This document shows positions 1 through 6,947 of a DNA stretch of 9,148 nt, one piece after another. The stretch's first letter is position 1. The number at the start of each line of letters is the position of its first letter. The notes beneath the pieces were generated by a model that saw nothing but the letters and a program-made list of their open reading frames with translations, made no database searches and was not told the DNA's origin. This stretch comes from Candidatus Methanophagaceae archaeon (GTDB lineage Archaea; Halobacteriota; Syntropharchaeia; Alkanophagales; Methanospirareceae), in NCBI GenBank assembly GCA_013374505.1, contig QENJ01000094.1, positions 1 through 9,148 of the forward strand. Direction: 5' to 3'. Position numbers and translations under genes: made by a program.

Positions 1-668
1 GGTCCATCGCCCGGGAAGCCCGAAGGCAGCTTATAACACGCAATCTGAATAATATCCGCAGCTTCTTTGTTCAGTGAATCGAGCATACCCATGTGTAACG
101 CTTTCGACTCGAAGTCCATGTACGAGCCCTCCTGCCCGGTATGAAGCGCATCTGCTAACTGAACTATCTGCTCTTCTATGTAACTGAATACTCTATCGTA
201 ATCGCCGATTGTCTTCGGTTTTATACCGCATACCAATCGCGTTAATGGCGCTTCTATATCTACCTCAGGCCCAAAATCTATCGGTACGTCCCGGCCGAAT
301 TTATTTATCATGTCGTGCAACAGATGACGTCCATGCCCACAATGCGCACTACAGCCCACTAAACAAGCAAGAAGAACAATTCGTGCCTGTTGTGCGTCCA
401 TCCTTATGCCACAAGCACCTTTTTTGTTACCTGTAAGGTCACATTTACCGTACGTGCAAAGACAGCACATATCGCAAACCGGTGCGTAAAACGGCTTGTA
501 GCGGTTCAAAAGCTTGAAGTCCCAGTCTCGAAGCGTAGCGATACGCGGCATGGGGTGCGGTCCCATTGGCTCCCATTCTTCCTCTTCTTCCACTATCTCG
601 CCTATGTTTATCCGCACATTGCTCATGTCCGAGATAGTGAATATCCCACCTTTTTTTAGCTCTTCCAT
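1..668 (-). CDS. cdhA: ACDS CO dehydrogenase alpha subunit, N-terminal part (3' end off window)
   Basis: The reverse strand from the ATG at 668 reads open for 222 codons to the window edge. Seen: residues 47-60 read RDWDFKLLNRYKPF, followed by a cysteine cluster C65, C68, C69, C71, C76 and C86 in the context CTYGKCDLTGNKKGACGI, then GHGRHLL at 111-117. Known for the family: this is the signature of the archaeal ACDS CO dehydrogenase alpha subunit; the cysteines bind the D and B Fe-S clusters, and the conserved His belongs to the proton-transfer region near the C-cluster. The enzyme interconverts CO2 and CO (bound) with ferredoxin electrons, feeding acetyl-CoA synthesis or cleavage in the cytoplasm. 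Full proteins run to roughly 750-800 residues, so most of it, including the Ni-Fe C-cluster ligands, lies outside. AAGGGA sits 3 nt before the ATG and a TATA-like box lies 30 nt upstream. I expect cdhB and other ACDS genes downstream, off the left edge. Confidence 0.93.
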   Translation of the reverse strand, partial: MEELKKGGIFTISDMSNVRINIGEIVEEEEEWEPMGPHPMPRIATLRDWDFKLLNRYKPFYAPVCDMCCLCTYGKCDLTGNKKGACGIRMDAQQARIVLLACLVGCSAHCGHGRHLLHDMINKFGRDVPIDFGPEVDIEAPLTRLVCGIKPKTIGDYDRVFSYIEEQIVQLADALHTGQEGSYMDFESKALHMGMLDSLNKEAADIIQIACYKLPSGFPGDG

Positions 669-697
669 CGTCCCTTTTTACAATTCTTTTATCTGCG

Positions 698-705
698 TAT
701 TTAAA
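698..705 (-). promoter_or_regulatory. TATA-like box upstream of cdhA
   Basis: On the minus strand the sequence TTTAAATA lies in the 40-nt gap between the CoA-binding gene stop and the cdhA start. Its centre is about 33 nt before the ATG. With the usual archaeal spacing of about 26 nt from TATA centre to start site, transcription would begin near 675, giving a leader of only about 7 nt that contains AGGGA. A start point was not demonstrated. Confidence 0.55.
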
Positions 706-708
706 GGT

Positions 709-1119
709 TTAGTATTTTGTCGGTGGAGACGCTCTCCGCTTTACCATCACGCATACGTCATGCACTACATTTATGTTGTTTCGCGTGCAGAAGTTTATCG
801 CTCGTTCGGATTCTGAGCCGGACTGCATCCATACTCGCGCTATGCCCAATTCTTTGCATTCTGTTACTACTTTTTCGGTTACCGCGGGTGGGACTACGGT
901 ATCAACAACGTCTGGCATTTCGGGCAGTTCGCTCAGCGAGTGGTAGCAGCGGTCGCCTAAGATTTCGTCTAATGTTGGGTTCACGGCGTAAACTACGTAA
1001 CCTGCTTCTTTCAGGTCTTTGTACACTTGATGGCCGTATTTCGCAGGGTTGCGAGAAACGCCGATAACGGCAAAGACGTTTTGTTTATTTAGAAAGTCAG
1101 TTATCAGGTTCGGGTTCAT
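709..1119 (-). CDS. CoA-binding domain protein (YccU/CoA_binding_2 family)
   Basis: 136 residues, the usual length of stand-alone CoA_binding_2 proteins. Seen: a Rossmann-type N-terminus VFAVIGVSRNPAKYGHQVY (residues 15-33), then YAVNPTLDEILG (44-55), LSELPEMPDVVDTVVPP (62-78), RVWMQSGSESERA (95-107) and VVHDVCVMV (118-126). These match the family along its length. Known: members bind CoA or acyl-CoA; most have no defined reaction. It lies directly upstream of cdhA on the same strand, 40 nt away, which suggests a CoA-linked role near acetyl-CoA metabolism, but this is inference. Start choice: the frame stays open to a TTG at 1164, but the only ATG is at 1119 and the 15 extra residues are not family-like. 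A good Shine-Dalgarno AAAGG (1146-1142) is 22 nt from this ATG and better placed for a five-codon leader ORF. Confidence 0.88.
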   Translation of the reverse strand: MNPNLITDFLNKQNVFAVIGVSRNPAKYGHQVYKDLKEAGYVVYAVNPTLDEILGDRCYHSLSELPEMPDVVDTVVPPAVTEKVVTECKELGIARVWMQSGSESERAINFCTRNNINVVHDVCVMVKRRASPPTKY

Positions 1120-1133
1120 ATTCGTGCGCTCAT
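1116..1133 (-). other. Possible five-codon leader ORF overlapping the CoA-binding gene start
   Basis: The minus strand contains ATG at 1133 followed by codons for S-A-R-I and a TGA at 1118-1116. The TGA overlaps the ATG of the CoA-binding gene (1119-1117) in an ATGA arrangement. AAAGG at 1146-1142 is 8 nt before this short ORF, a normal spacing, but 22 nt before the main ATG. It could couple translation of the main gene, or it could be chance. Confidence 0.3.
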
Positions 1134-1165
1134 ATTTATTACCTTTCTTTAGTAAAAGTTTCAAC

Positions 1166-1181
1166 TATCAACGTATTTATT
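1166..1181 (-). promoter_or_regulatory. TATA-like box upstream of the CoA-binding gene
   Basis: Immediately after the stop codon of the upstream 537-residue gene, the minus strand reads AATAAATACGTTGATA. An AATAAATA core here would place a start site near 1151, giving a leader of about 31 nt. The 14-base stretch TAAATACGTTGATA matches the cdhA promoter stretch TAAATACGCAGATA (703-690) at 12 positions, so the two genes may share a promoter type. Sequence inspection only. Confidence 0.4.
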
Positions 1182-2795
1182 TTAACCCAATTTTTTCAAC
1201 AATTCACCATTTTTTGTCAATTCATCAAAAATTCTTTTTTCGTATTTATAAAGAACACCGTCGGTATATCTAGCTCCCGTTTCAGATTCCATTTCCTTTA
1301 TAATCTTATCAAAAGATTTTTTTTCATTATCTATTAAAAATGACCATAAATTAGCCCCTTTGGCTATATGTGGTTGGACCTCTTCAAGATACCATACCCA
1401 TAAGGTTTGCCAATCGGTCTTAATTCCTTCTTCTCGTTTTTTCCGATCAATCCAATTTCTAAAAGGGCCTTCCTTCAATCCTAAGAGGTTTTCAAATGAA
1501 ATGATTACTTTATGTACTTGTAAATCGGTGTAATTAATTCCACATGCTTTGGTTAATGCTGGGATTTGAGTCTCAAATTCATTCATTTGTTCAATAGCTT
1601 TTGCGATTTGGTCAATACAACTTTTTGCTTCTGCGTTTAGACCGTGTTCATACATATCTTGCGTGTATTTTGTTGCTTTACACTCAATAAGGATAGCACC
1701 TTCATCACAAAAAACAACATAATCGGGTTTCTTTCCTTTATAAATTGGAAGATATTTCTCAATGTCGTTCTCTGTTAGAATTTTCCCTGATAATTCACAC
1801 CACTCTAATAACTCCCCAACATATAATCCAAATAGATCCCCAAAAGCCATAGAAAATGTTTCTTTGTAAGTATTAAACAATTGGTAATATAAACCTGTTG
1901 TAAACCGATACAGTACTAAATTAGGAACAGGAGCTACAAATTTATCATCTTTTGGTTTTTCGTGATGATTACCTTTCCAGGGTCGAATTATCGGATATTC
2001 AAATAACGGGTTGAATTTATATGCGTGAAGATCTCCTTCCATTAATTCTCGTTCCCTGCAAATTTTTTTGAATTGATATGGATTACATGCAACGTGCTCA
2101 AGACAATTTTGAACAATTTTGTCATTTGGTATGGGCATTTCTTGTCTTCGGCCATTTTCGAAAAAATCTCTATTCATCCCTCCTGGTTCTTTTGACCCTG
2201 CCCATAGAAGAAAACCGATTTTAATAAAATCAAGCAGAGGTAATCCGAATTTTTCTTCAAATTTAAAATTTACAAGTTCTTTAATAAAGGTAGGTGTTTT
2301 GTCATTTTTTATCATTTCATCATAAAGGAAAATTGTTCTACCTAACGTATTATGAAGACTTATATTCCATCTTGCTTGACTTCCGATTTTTCTAAGTAAA
2401 AGAGATGCAGCCCGTTTTTCTTGATCTACCATAAGCTTACGTTCTTTCTCAAATTCAGGATCATATATTAAGCATTCTGTAATCATGCGAGTAAGTTCAC
2501 GAAACTCCTCGTCATATACAGGAAACAAACCACTGTAAACATTGGAATTGAGCAGAGCATATTTAGCTATACTTCCGGCAATAAAATCTAGATAATTATT
2601 TTCTGTGTCTTCATGTTTTAAAGATGTTTCATGTATTTTTAAAAGTAAGTCATCTAATTGATAGAGTTTAATTCTTCTTTCAATTTTTTTGTTTAAATCT
2701 TTAAAATCTTCTATTGATTTAATATTATTAGTGCAAATGTCTTTCCCTTCGATTAGACGTAGGTCTCCTATTTCAATTACATTATGTTCTACCAT
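1182..2795 (-). CDS. Uncharacterised protein with C-terminal PD-(D/E)XK-like nuclease signature
   Basis: 537 residues; I do not recognise the family by name. Seen: residues 1-300 are mostly helical-looking and charged, with no motif I can assign. Near the C-terminus, FGDLFGLYVGELL (318-330, E328), KPDYVVF (356-362, D358), ILIECKATKY (368-377, E371 and K373) and DQIAKA (395-400, Q396) occur in the order and spacing of the PD-(D/E)XK fold: helix Glu, Asp, E-x-K, then Gln. Inference: a DNA- or RNA-cleaving enzyme, perhaps a restriction-like defence effector. No signal peptide or membrane segment is evident. The start is set by AAGGGA six bases before the ATG. The gene is clearly more AT-rich than its surroundings (12 of 60 G/C at 2581-2640, against 28 of 60 at 8881-8940 in hef), consistent with transfer. 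It follows a decayed TPR-gene fragment and precedes the CoA-binding gene. The nuclease call could fail if the fold is inactive. Confidence 0.72.
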   Translation of the reverse strand: MVEHNVIEIGDLRLIEGKDICTNNIKSIEDFKDLNKKIERRIKLYQLDDLLLKIHETSLKHEDTENNYLDFIAGSIAKYALLNSNVYSGLFPVYDEEFRELTRMITECLIYDPEFEKERKLMVDQEKRAASLLLRKIGSQARWNISLHNTLGRTIFLYDEMIKNDKTPTFIKELVNFKFEEKFGLPLLDFIKIGFLLWAGSKEPGGMNRDFFENGRRQEMPIPNDKIVQNCLEHVACNPYQFKKICRERELMEGDLHAYKFNPLFEYPIIRPWKGNHHEKPKDDKFVAPVPNLVLYRFTTGLYYQLFNTYKETFSMAFGDLFGLYVGELLEWCELSGKILTENDIEKYLPIYKGKKPDYVVFCDEGAILIECKATKYTQDMYEHGLNAEAKSCIDQIAKAIEQMNEFETQIPALTKACGINYTDLQVHKVIISFENLLGLKEGPFRNWIDRKKREEGIKTDWQTLWVWYLEEVQPHIAKGANLWSFLIDNEKKSFDKIIKEMESETGARYTDGVLYKYEKRIFDELTKNGELLKKLG

Positions 2796-2876
2796 ATTCT
2801 TCCCTTTGTGTTTTACCTTAAATGATCGTAACGCCAGTAGCTTTGATCTGTTTATGTCATTTCGCTTGATTTATGA

Positions 2877-3155
2877 TTACAACCCTTCAAGCATCCTTTC
2901 CGACTCTTCCACTTCCGGATCCATAATCTCTTCACTACTTGCAACCGCTTTCTCCAGCCACTCTCTTGCGTCCACTTTATAGCCAAATAGATTTCTCCAA
3001 GCAAATGCGCCGCATCTCCCTCTTGCCAGCGGTAGTTCATACCAATAGCTTTTCGTATGCCGATTACGCAAAGTCTTTGGGAGGCTCAATATCGTTTAGT
3101 CCCGATACGCCTTTGATATGACTATCGCAGCCACAAGCTAATACAACTTAAATCC
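2877..3155 (-). pseudogene. Decayed 3' fragment of a second NB-ARC/TPR gene
   Basis: This stretch aligns base by base with the 3' end of the intact NB-ARC/TPR gene (about 4220-4505), stopping at the equivalent TAA. Over the last 90 or so bases I count about 11 mismatches, near 88% identity. Encoded remnants include EGDAAHLLGE and DAREWLEKAVA, matching EGDAAHLLGE and EAREWLKKAVA in the intact protein. Two deletions break the frame: 7 bases near 2980 and 1 base in a T run near 3049. The pieces therefore sit in different frames and cannot make the original product. Similarity fades about 15 bases before the nucleotidyltransferase stop, so the rest of the copy is missing. Both copies have the same orientation, a direct repeat about 1.34 kb apart. 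This fragment fills the 373-base gap between genes (2796-3168); the other part, 2796-2876, shows no gene. Confidence 0.88.
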
Positions 3156-3168
3156 ATCAAACAACCTT

Positions 3169-3582
3169 TCACACCACCGCCTGTACCAACCAATCATCCA
3201 CACACCGTATCAATCCACTTCTCTCAACCGCATATTTCACTTCATTTTTCAAAAAATCGAATACATCAATATTATCAAATATAGCCTTTCCCTGTGTAAA
3301 CGCATCTAAAAGAATTGTATTCCGATTCTTAATCCCTTTTAGGCAATCTTCGAGGGTATAGCAGAACAAATCAGCAGGGAACTCAATATCCAATACCCGA
3401 CTTTCTTTATCTTTTGTGATGATCAGCAGATCGAAATCACTCAATAAATTATCTTCGCCTTTAGCCTTTGAGCAGAAAAGGATTACACACAGCTCTTTCC
3501 CTTTCAGACTTTCAATAAACGCTTTGAATTTTTCGCCCCATTCGTCGTGCAGCTCCCTATTTACTTCATAATAGCTTTGCAT
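3169..3582 (-). CDS. Minimal nucleotidyltransferase (MNT-like), altered GS motif
   Basis: 137 residues. Seen: LCVILFCSKAKG (31-42) followed by SDFDLLII (48-55). This is the Pol-beta-type nucleotidyltransferase pattern LFGS...SDhDLhhh, with metal-binding aspartates D49 and D51. The usual Gly-Ser is Cys-Ser here (C37, S38). Known: small proteins of this type often act as MNT antitoxins that AMPylate a HEPN toxin; no HEPN gene is visible in the window. The third Asp of the active site may be in the DIEF segment (about 65-68), but I am not certain. Start choice: the frame opens at a TTG (3630) inside the preceding gene, but the ATG at 3582 has a strong Shine-Dalgarno AAAGGGG (3599-3593). It is the last gene of a three-gene operon, 16 nt after the DUF5615 stop. 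It is probably an antitoxin or modifier for that module; this role is inference. Confidence 0.82.
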   Translation of the reverse strand: MQSYYEVNRELHDEWGEKFKAFIESLKGKELCVILFCSKAKGEDNLLSDFDLLIITKDKESRVLDIEFPADLFCYTLEDCLKGIKNRNTILLDAFTQGKAIFDNIDVFDFLKNEVKYAVERSGLIRCVDDWLVQAVV

Positions 3583-3592
3583 AATTCGATAT

Positions 3593-3599
3593 CCCCTTT
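3593..3599 (-). promoter_or_regulatory. Ribosome binding site deciding the nucleotidyltransferase start
   Basis: AAAGGGG on the minus strand begins in the last base of the DUF5615 stop codon and is 10 nt before the ATG at 3582. The longer frame from TTG 3630 has no comparable site, so this supports the shorter 137-residue product and links its translation to the preceding gene. Confidence 0.6.
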
Positions 3600-3952
3600 C
3601 ATCTTCGCATTCTATATCTTCCCAATTCAACGATGGTTACTGCATTCTCTAACTTTTTCACATCAAGAGAAGACAGGAATTCTTTCAAAGCGTTATTTAT
3701 TTGCTTTGCGGTAAAGTAAAATGGTAATTTCAGAACTACTACTCCCGAATGCGAATTAATGGGATAGATGAGAACATTGGCAAACTCCAAGTCCTTAGTG
3801 ACAAGAATCGCTTTGCGTTCTGTGGCATATTCAATGATCTCTCTATCTGTTGCTCTTGCCAAACCAATATCTCCTGCATGGTTTACCAGACCAAAATTTT
3901 TGAAGATGTCCTTAGAAGAATAAGGCATGTTAGCATCAAGAAAGAATCTCAT
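3599..3952 (-). CDS. DUF5615 PIN-like toxin
   Basis: 117 residues, normal for the family. Seen: MRFFLDANMP at the N-terminus with D6, GDIGLARATDREIIEYA (27-43) with D36, ILVTKDLEFANVL (49-61) with D54, a GVVVLKL strand (70-76) and a C-terminal ELGRYRMRR. This is the typical DUF5615/Mut7-C-like PIN-fold layout, in which the acidic residues would bind metal for RNA cleavage. Known: DUF5615 proteins are usually encoded directly after DUF433 proteins and are regarded as toxin-like ribonucleases of type II toxin-antitoxin pairs. Here the ATG overlaps the DUF433 stop by four bases (ATGA), the classic coupled arrangement. The target RNA is not predictable from the sequence. Confidence 0.9.
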   Translation of the reverse strand: MRFFLDANMPYSSKDIFKNFGLVNHAGDIGLARATDREIIEYATERKAILVTKDLEFANVLIYPINSHSGVVVLKLPFYFTAKQINNALKEFLSSLDVKKLENAVTIVELGRYRMRR

Positions 3953-4188
3953 GCTTTTATACCAACAGGTTTTATTTCCTCGCCTCTAACAAAAGAGGCT
4001 GTATACTCTATCACGGCAAGTATATCTCCCCGTTCTATACCATATTCGCTCTCAATTTCAGCGTAATTCATACCGCCTATTAGAGCCCCCAGAACTTCAT
4101 CTACCGTTATTCTTGTTCCCTTAATAATTGGTTTTCCATGCCTTATTTTATCATCAATAACTATTCTTGCTTTAATTTTTCCCACCAT
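3949..4188 (-). CDS. DUF433 antitoxin
   Basis: 79 residues from the ATG at 4188. Seen: RIVIDDKIRHGKPIIKGTRI followed by TVDEVLGALIGGM and a YAEIESEYGIERGDILAVIEYTA-type helical segment (given in parts), the core of DUF433. Known: these small helix-turn-helix-like proteins pair with DUF5615 toxins, neutralise them and probably repress their own operon. The frame also opens at a GTG (4197) three codons upstream; I prefer the ATG because GTGA lies 5-6 bases before it and nothing resembling a Shine-Dalgarno precedes the GTG. The start is 31 nt after the NB-ARC gene stop, so read-through from that gene is possible. An AT-rich TTATAA stretch at about 4208-4225 could instead serve as a local promoter. 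Confidence 0.88.
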   Translation of the reverse strand: MVGKIKARIVIDDKIRHGKPIIKGTRITVDEVLGALIGGMNYAEIESEYGIERGDILAVIEYTASFVRGEEIKPVGIKA

Positions 4189-4219
4189 CGTTCTCACTTA
4201 TAATATAATTTGGTTTTTG

Positions 4220-6934
4220 TTATAAACTTTTAAGCATCCTTTCCGAGTCTTTCACTTCCGGATCCAAAATCTCTTTCCTGCATGCAACCGCTTTCTTTAG
4301 CCATTCTCTTGCTTCCACTTTATCACCCTCCTTCAAATAGAGTTCGCCGAGCAAATGCGCAGCATCACCCTCGGACCAGCGGTAGAGCATAGCAATAGCT
4401 TTTTCGTATGCTGAATGAGCAAAGGTTTTGGCTTGCTCAAAGTCTGTTAGTGCCAGATATGCCTTTGATAGGACCACCTCAGCCTCTAGCTCATAGAGTT
4501 TAAAGCCCGTCCGGGCACAAATCTTCTGGACTTCTTTTGCTGCACGAATAGCATCTTCAGATCTTCCCATATCTAATTGCAGCCTGCTGGATTCAAGCAT
4601 GGTTTTGATTTCAAGTTCTGGCATGCCAACCTTGCGAGCAAGCTCAAGAGCCTTTTGAAGGTGAGTTTCAGCCTCATTATGGTTTCCTCTTATTCTTTCA
4701 ATAGCGCCCAGGCTGCGGTGACATCCTGAGATGCTGTTTACAAAATTGTTTCTTTTGCAAATCTCAATGTTTTGTATTGTTAGTTCAAACGCCTCATAAC
4801 TTTTATTAATTGAAATAAGAAAGTCAGCATAATTGTTTCCAGAGAAACCGTAAAGCCGATCACCATCAATCTTTATTTGAAGCTCATCCGCCTGAAGGAA
4901 CCATTTGTCCGCTTCTTCGTTTTTGCCCAAGAGGTGTAGTATCCAGGCAAGATATGCTTTTGAAGTCCTGATAGACTGATCGGAATTTGCTTTCTCTGCT
5001 GCATCAAGCGCCTTCTTGGCGCTCTCACGTCCAGAGACAAGTTCACCAGATCGAAATTGAAGGTCCGCTATGTTTCGATAACCCACAGAGACATTTATCC
5101 AGTCTTTGTCTTCGATTCCCATATTTATGTATCGAATAAATAATTTTTCAGCCTCTTTTGGCCTACCTGTAATATGAAGCGCCAGTCCTGCTTCATTGAG
5201 TAGAAAGTTTTGCGCGCGTTTTTTGCTTACAAGTGGCATTTGTGAAAGGTCACCTTCCGGGAAGAATGTTTTTGCAAGAGATAGGTCTGTTTTCCAAGCA
5301 CCAAGTTTATGAACAATGAAACGTTCCTCCTTTCTGTGTATTTTCTCCCAAAAAACATCATAAAGTACCTCATCATAAAGCCCGGCGGCACAGCCGTGAT
5401 AGACCTGCTCAAAGAGAGGCTGCATCTCCTCTAAGGTTTCAGGCTGCTCAGGCGCATACTCGCCAATGTACTGATAGATGCGTTTATGATAGAGCTTCTT
5501 ATTCTTCTCATCAAAATCGGATTCGAAATAGCCCTTGATCAAGAGGTGTGTTGCATACGTTTTTCCCGTCTCATCATAAGAAATGAGCCGCCAGTCCACC
5601 AAACCGTTAATCAGGTCTCTGAAATCAAGTTCATTCATGTTAACTAACACATCATTGAATTTTGTGTCCTCTATTTCATGCCGAAAGACACCTGCAAAAT
5701 CATTTTCTGTTACTTCCGTGCGAAATAGCGAGAAGATGTTCAAAAATATCCGCTCCGACTCAGACATCTTCTCCGCGTATTTACGTAATAGCTTATTCAC
5801 ATCCTTAAATCGCTCACTATCACCCAGGATAAATTCGACCTCCGGTGCCTGTTTTATATTGCCATCATAGTACCTATTTAAATAGCCAGCCACAGATGTC
5901 AAACTCAGTGCATGTCCTTTATATCTGTTGATAACCTTTGTTATATCTTCATCGCTTCCCTTCACACCTCGTCTTCTCAGCATTTGCAACGAATCAGGAA
6001 TGCTCAAGTCAATCAATGACCGCTCCTTGTAACTACGCTCATGCCATGCATCCAAATCTTTTAATGGATAGCGGGTAGTAATCAAACATAGGCCTTTAGA
6101 GACATCCGCAAAATAACGAAGCAATTCGGCACATTCGCGATGTATCATCTTTCCAAATTCGTCCCCGGATGCTGATTTTTGCATCTGCTCAAGCCCATCA
6201 AGTATGATTAAGTAGGCTCCCTGATGAATATACTCCTTTATCCGATCTGTCTTCTCCCAGGTGCTTTTTATTGTTTCCGGCTCTATTTGACCTTGGCTAA
6301 CATATCGTAACAGGGCATTCAGAAATTGTTCAAGATAAGCGTTACGATAAAAACCCCACCAGAAGATACCATCTGGCTTGATATTATTAGATTCAAGAGC
6401 ATCGTACCAGTTACGTACCAGGGCTGATTTTCCTACGCCGCCCCAGCCAATGAGTGCTCCAACTCGTACTTCGGGATTATTGTACCAGTCGGTGATAGTT
6501 TCAAGCATCTCTTTCCGACCAACAAAGTTTGGCTCAGGCGGGGTTTGGTTGTGGAAACTGGGTGGAAAGGGGAACTGAATAGATGGTAGCTTTTGCTGCA
6601 AAAGCTTGAGCAAAAGCCTTTTGATTTCATCATGTGCCTCATCTACTTTATCAAACCGATGTAAAATCTCAGGGATTAATTTTACTGCCACAACTATTAG
6701 CTCAATATTCTCCTTCTGGTTGCATCCTGCATCTTTGATAATTGCCCGCAATTCATCTTCTGAAATACTATTTATCTCCTGTTCAAGTTGTTTATTTCCC
6801 TCTTCCCCTTGATTTTTTAGTTGTTCAGATAATGAAGAGACAAACTTACCGGGAGCTTTTGCCCAATTTGGTGCTGCTTCTATTGCCGCATCCAGAAGGG
6901 CTTTCAAATATGGATACGCTTTTTTGTAGTCCAT
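4220..6934 (-). CDS. NB-ARC/STAND ATPase with C-terminal TPR-like repeats
   Basis: 904 residues. Seen, in order: a helical N-terminal domain (1-115) that I do not recognise; a proline-rich linker PFPPSFHNQTPPEPNFVGR (122-140) ending in the FVGR box common before NB-ARC modules; Walker A GWGGVGKSAL (163-172); Walker B YLIILDGLEQ (241-250, D246); sensor LITTRYP (284-290); a GLPL-like KGHALSLTSVAGYL (339-352); a winged-helix-like region with LINGLVDWRLISYD; and from about 570 onward TPR-like helical pairs. Known: STAND proteins are ATP-gated switches whose repeats sense a ligand and whose oligomer activates an effector domain; many bacterial and archaeal ones are anti-phage sensors. No TIR, nuclease, protease or membrane effector is visible here, so the N-terminal domain may recruit a separate effector. 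No good Shine-Dalgarno precedes the ATG. The 3' end is duplicated as a decayed copy at 2877-3155. Confidence 0.9.
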   Translation of the reverse strand: MDYKKAYPYLKALLDAAIEAAPNWAKAPGKFVSSLSEQLKNQGEEGNKQLEQEINSISEDELRAIIKDAGCNQKENIELIVVAVKLIPEILHRFDKVDEAHDEIKRLLLKLLQQKLPSIQFPFPPSFHNQTPPEPNFVGRKEMLETITDWYNNPEVRVGALIGWGGVGKSALVRNWYDALESNNIKPDGIFWWGFYRNAYLEQFLNALLRYVSQGQIEPETIKSTWEKTDRIKEYIHQGAYLIILDGLEQMQKSASGDEFGKMIHRECAELLRYFADVSKGLCLITTRYPLKDLDAWHERSYKERSLIDLSIPDSLQMLRRRGVKGSDEDITKVINRYKGHALSLTSVAGYLNRYYDGNIKQAPEVEFILGDSERFKDVNKLLRKYAEKMSESERIFLNIFSLFRTEVTENDFAGVFRHEIEDTKFNDVLVNMNELDFRDLINGLVDWRLISYDETGKTYATHLLIKGYFESDFDEKNKKLYHKRIYQYIGEYAPEQPETLEEMQPLFEQVYHGCAAGLYDEVLYDVFWEKIHRKEERFIVHKLGAWKTDLSLAKTFFPEGDLSQMPLVSKKRAQNFLLNEAGLALHITGRPKEAEKLFIRYINMGIEDKDWINVSVGYRNIADLQFRSGELVSGRESAKKALDAAEKANSDQSIRTSKAYLAWILHLLGKNEEADKWFLQADELQIKIDGDRLYGFSGNNYADFLISINKSYEAFELTIQNIEICKRNNFVNSISGCHRSLGAIERIRGNHNEAETHLQKALELARKVGMPELEIKTMLESSRLQLDMGRSEDAIRAAKEVQKICARTGFKLYELEAEVVLSKAYLALTDFEQAKTFAHSAYEKAIAMLYRWSEGDAAHLLGELYLKEGDKVEAREWLKKAVACRKEILDPEVKDSERMLKSL

Positions 6935-6947
6935 GTTTTTTTACTTC

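Noticed and set aside
209..816. Plus-strand open frames at 209-436, 390-659 and 514-816
   Set aside because: They lie opposite cdhA and the end of the CoA-binding gene. Their translations have no family features, while the minus strand encodes clear CdhA.
1120..1164. N-terminal extension of the CoA-binding protein to a TTG at 1164
   Set aside because: The 15 added residues are lysine-rich and not family-like, and the start is a TTG without a ribosome site.
2852..3089. Two short minus-strand frames (2852-3040 and 2877-3089) as separate genes
   Set aside because: They are two frames of one decayed NB-ARC/TPR fragment, each matching a different part of the intact protein's C-terminus.
3169..3582. 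A HEPN/MNT toxin-antitoxin pair
   Set aside because: No HEPN protein with the Rx4-6H motif is seen next to the nucleotidyltransferase; its neighbour is a PIN-like DUF5615 protein.
3583..3630. N-terminal extension of the nucleotidyltransferase to the TTG at 3630
   Set aside because: It would overlap DUF5615 by 32 bases and lacks a ribosome site, while the ATG at 3582 has a strong one.
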